DNA of 64,000 bases. It comes from an uncultured Clostridia bacterium (lineage in GTDB: Bacteria > Bacillota > Clostridia > Oscillospirales > Acutalibacteraceae). Made by a program: the position numbers and the translations under genes. Location of the stretch: assembly GCA_927362715.1 (NCBI GenBank), contig CAKMIX010000013.1:1-64000 (forward strand), written 5' to 3'. Below are positions 62,159 to 64,000 of this stretch, piece by piece. Under the pieces are notes generated by a model. It did not search any database. It was not told the DNA's origin and saw nothing but the letters and a program-made list of their open reading frames with translations. Position 1 is the stretch's first letter. Every line of letters begins with the position of its first letter.

Positions 62159-62989
62159 TTGGAAAATGCATGTCAAATCAAATCGGGCGGCGTCAAATTC
62201 CGTGATTTTCGGTTTTGTAATTGCGGCTATGAGGAAAGCGACGCAGGGCAGGGGTTCGGCCCGGCGGTCAAGAATCACTATGTCCTGTACTATGTGCTGA
62301 GCGGTTCCGGTGTATTCGGTACGGATGACCGCCAATACACCGTTACGCGCGGGGAAGCGTTTCTGATCTGCCCGGATGAACGCGCATATTACCGCGCAGA
62401 TGCGGATGACCCATGGAGCTATCTTTGGGTCGGCTTCGACGGCGACATGGCGGAGGAGTACCTTCGCGAAATGAAGCTGCTCGGTGTGAAAAAACCCGTG
62501 TTCCGTATACGCAACGGCTTTGCGCTTAAGCAGATCGTCACCGAGATGCTCAAGTGCAACCACTCAGGGTTAGACAATGAATTCGCTTTGCAGGGGCTTT
62601 TCTGCCGCTTTTTTTCTGTCATCAGCGCTGAGGTGACCGGCCGCGGCAAAAAAGCGGAAGAAAGCGGCAGGCAGAATTATTATATCAAAAAAGCGATCGC
62701 CTTCATTCGCGATAACTATTCCAACGGTATCAATGTTTCGGATGTTTCCGAGTATGTGGGTCTCAACCGCAGCTATCTGTTCACGTTGTTTCAGGAGCAT
62801 TTGGGAATCTCGCCGCAAAAATATTTGAGCAATTTCCGCCTGGAACGCGCTTGCGAGCTGTTACAGGCGACAAATTACTCGATCGAGGATATTTCCTATT
62901 CCTGCGGTTACCGCGACCCGCTGGTTTTTTCCAAAGCGTTCAAAAAGCTGTACGGCGTTTCGCCCTTGAAATACCGCAAGGAGCTTTAA
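62159..62989 (+). CDS. AraC family transcriptional regulator
   Basis: A 276-residue regulator with an N-terminal cupin domain (VLYYVLSGSGVFGTDDRQYTV and RAYYRADADDPWSYLWVGF) and two C-terminal helix-turn-helix motifs (SDVSEYVGLNRSYLFTLFQEHLGISPQKYL and IEDISYSCGYRDPLVFSKAFKKLYGVSPLKYR). The start is TTG 62159, with GAGGGAA ahead; an upstream TTG at 62126 has no ribosome site. Its cupin pattern matches the AraC protein at 16849, and both adjoin GPH-type transporters, so control of the tailed transporter is likely. Confidence 0.9.
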   Translation: MENACQIKSGGVKFRDFRFCNCGYEESDAGQGFGPAVKNHYVLYYVLSGSGVFGTDDRQYTVTRGEAFLICPDERAYYRADADDPWSYLWVGFDGDMAEEYLREMKLLGVKKPVFRIRNGFALKQIVTEMLKCNHSGLDNEFALQGLFCRFFSVISAEVTGRGKKAEESGRQNYYIKKAIAFIRDNYSNGINVSDVSEYVGLNRSYLFTLFQEHLGISPQKYLSNFRLERACELLQATNYSIEDISYSCGYRDPLVFSKAFKKLYGVSPLKYRKEL

Positions 62990-63502
62990 TCACCGGTGCG
63001 CTTTTATGATCGTGCCGCAGGCAATGCGTGCGCCTGCGTTTCCCGACGGCTGTGTCGTAAAGTCGTCGGGTTTTTTATGAATAATCACGCTCTTCCCGAT
63101 GATCTCCGAAACGGAAAAACGGTCGCAAAGCACGGCGCTCCACGCCTTGCCGCGGGCGTTGGCAAACAGGGGCGGCAGGTCGCTTGCATGCGCAGGATGC
63201 ATGCAGTCCGACGGGTTATAATGCGTGCCCGCACCGGAAAAGGCTTCACCGTCCGACGGGCGGCAGTCTCCTTTTTCATGGATGTGCATACCGAAAAACC
63301 GCGCGCCGCATGCCGCGTCATCCACGGGCAGCCCGCGTACATTGCTGACAACAAGTACGCCGCGGTCGCCCGCAGGGTAAAACAGAATGCGCCCACCGAT
63401 GAGCGGGTACGCCGCAGATCCTTTTACATACGCTGCGGCATATGGCTTGCAGCCCTGCAAAATGCGGGCAAAATCCGCGTTTTCCTGTTGGAACGTATAC
63501 AA
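62990..63502 (-). CDS. sodC: Cu/Zn superoxide dismutase family protein
   Basis: A ~170-residue protein of the SodC fold. Copper and zinc ligands appear in order: MHIHEKGDC, GTHYNPSDCMHPAHASDLPPL and VIIHKKPDDF, with SGNAGARIACGTI closing the barrel. No signal peptide is visible, so it may be cytosolic or lack enzyme activity. The start is taken as TTG 63502: GGAGGTGAT, an ideal Shine-Dalgarno, ends 4 bases before it, whereas GTG 63511 overlaps that sequence. The ribosome site lies in a strong hairpin. Confidence 0.85.
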   Translation of the reverse strand: MYTFQQENADFARILQGCKPYAAAYVKGSAAYPLIGGRILFYPAGDRGVLVVSNVRGLPVDDAACGARFFGMHIHEKGDCRPSDGEAFSGAGTHYNPSDCMHPAHASDLPPLFANARGKAWSAVLCDRFSVSEIIGKSVIIHKKPDDFTTQPSGNAGARIACGTIIKAHR

Positions 63503-63543
63503 AAAAATCACCTCCGTGTTTCAGTATATGAAACACGGAGGCG
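63500..63543. terminator. Hairpin overlapping the sodC ribosome site, terminator-like on both strands
   Basis: 13-bp perfect stem CCTCCGTGTTTCA / TGAAACACGGAGG (63511-63523, 63529-63541) with a 5-base loop. On the minus strand it is followed by TGATTTTTTT and hides the sodC Shine-Dalgarno GGAGG in its 3' arm. On the plus strand it is followed by CGCTTTTTG. Confidence 0.75.
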
Positions 63544-63568
63544 CTTTTTGCACAAGACCCGCAAATAT

Positions 63569-63811
63569 TCAAAGGGGCCTTTGCTCGGCATGCTCGCGTT
63601 GATAGGCGTGCAGCAGTTCACGCAGCTGCGCAGCATGGCGGGCTTCCTCCACGGCAAGCGCGGAAAAAACTTTCCGGTATTTTTCGTCTTCGGCGTATTC
63701 GTCGGAATACCCCTCAAAATCCCGCGCCATTTCCATGGAATTTTCCCACGCGCGCAATAGCCTGTCGCGCACGGTGGTCTCGATCTTGTGCCGGTTCTGT
63801 TCGTTTTGCAT
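63569..63811 (-). CDS. Small ferritin-like/rubrerythrin-like helical protein
   Basis: An 80-residue protein with a two-helix pattern. The second helix carries SALAVEEARHAAQLRELLHAY, whose EEARH spacing is that of a half iron site in ferritin-like proteins; the first helix has an acidic YAEDEKYRK patch. It is too short for a full four-helix ferritin and would have to dimerise. GGGAGGG precedes ATG 63811. It lies 42 bases after the Rieske protein and before sodC, suggesting a role in oxygen or metal stress. Function is uncertain. Confidence 0.55.
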   Translation of the reverse strand: MQNEQNRHKIETTVRDRLLRAWENSMEMARDFEGYSDEYAEDEKYRKVFSALAVEEARHAAQLRELLHAYQREHAEQRPL

Positions 63812-63852
63812 GGTAAGCCCTCCCAAAAGCAGTATGCCCGATCACGCGGAGA

Positions 63853-64000
63853 TTATCCCCGCCGCGAACGGTTCGCGGGGTTTTCCAAAATATTGCCCTG
63901 CGCATCAAACCGCGAACCGTGGCAGGGACAGTCCCACGAATGCTCCTGCCGGTTGTAATGCAGCGCACAGCCGAGATGTGTGCACCGCTTTGGCAAAGGC
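63853..64000 (-). CDS. C-terminal Rieske [2Fe-2S] domain of an oxidoreductase, truncated by the window
   Basis: The last 48 codons of a larger protein read in from the right edge. They contain both halves of the Rieske motif, CTHLGC and CPCHGSRF, with HYNRQEHSWD between them, and end shortly after ILENPANR. This arrangement at the very C-terminus is typical of FAD-dependent oxidoreductases with a fused Rieske domain. No start lies within the window. It heads the run of minus-strand genes that includes the ferritin-like protein and SodC. Confidence 0.85.
   Translation of the reverse strand, partial: PLPKRCTHLGCALHYNRQEHSWDCPCHGSRFDAQGNILENPANRSRRG

Overview
The window looks like a chromosomal stretch from a Gram-positive anaerobe of class Clostridia, most likely the Oscillospiraceae/Ruminococcaceae group. 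This is inferred from the rpoB-rpoC-rpsL-rpsG-fusA-tuf order, strong Shine-Dalgarno sequences, TTG/GTG starts, sigma-A type promoters (TTGACA / N16-18 / TATAAT) on many genes, the ECF vitamin transporter, and the fairly high GC with short intergenic gaps. No phage, IS element, CRISPR array or tRNA was seen. The left end is a C-rich, probably corrupted contig end. The right end cuts a Rieske-domain gene.

Layout. 1-3.5 kb: a truncated MFS gene, a YtrA-type GntR regulator with a DUF5808 membrane protein, and a fragment of ftsH. 3.5-8.6 kb: galM-ilvN-leuC-leuD plus a polytopic membrane protein, behind one promoter that carries a perfect inverted repeat. 8.7-12.6 kb: response regulator, histidine kinase and HtrA protease, with a WalR-like direct repeat before htrA. 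12.58-12.98 kb: an unusual structured non-coding element held by a 17-19 bp long-range stem. 13-13.8 kb: a flavin reductase-like protein and a stand-alone 5S rRNA gene. 13.9-17.7 kb (minus): AraC regulator, metallophosphoesterase and a frameshifted GPH-type symporter. 17.8-21.1 kb: ECF transporter T, double-ATPase and S components. 21.1-22.9 kb: ilvB. 22.9-27.0 kb: a MarR regulator with two operator palindromes controlling a heterodimeric ABC exporter. 27.1-29.3 kb (minus): DUF1538 membrane protein and a PII-like protein. 29.5-33.2 kb: ilvD (minus), a FadR-type GntR regulator and ilvC. 33.3-37.8 kb (minus): a large beta-galactosidase and a DUF815 AAA ATPase. 38.0-50.1 kb: rpoB, rpoC, rpsL, rpsG, fusA, tuf. 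50.1-54.6 kb (minus): a fructosamine-kinase-like protein and a second heterodimeric ABC exporter. 54.7-59.2 kb: a small exported protein, an OPA-type transporter divergent from an alkaline-phosphatase-fold hydrolase, CCA-adding enzyme, and a GNAT acetyltransferase. 59.5-63 kb: a GPH-type transporter with an unusual 325-residue charged tail, and an AraC regulator. 63.0-64 kb (minus): Rieske protein end, small ferritin-like protein and a Cu/Zn-SOD family protein.

How the genes fit together. Branched-chain amino acid synthesis is spread over four transcription units (ilvN-leuCD, ilvB, ilvD, ilvC). The ilvD and ilvC promoters share the same composite architecture: a sigma-A promoter followed at once by AGTTGTATGACA-N12-TGTCATACAACT. 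The FadR-type GntR gene lies between them and is the obvious candidate regulator. Two separate loci pair an AraC regulator with a GPH-family transporter, suggesting glycoside uptake; the nearby galM and lacZ suit such a lifestyle. Both ABC exporter pairs have one consensus and one degenerate ATPase subunit. The strongest candidates for something not yet described are the structured element at 12.58-12.98 kb, the ilvD/ilvC operator pair, and the DUF1538/PII-like unit.
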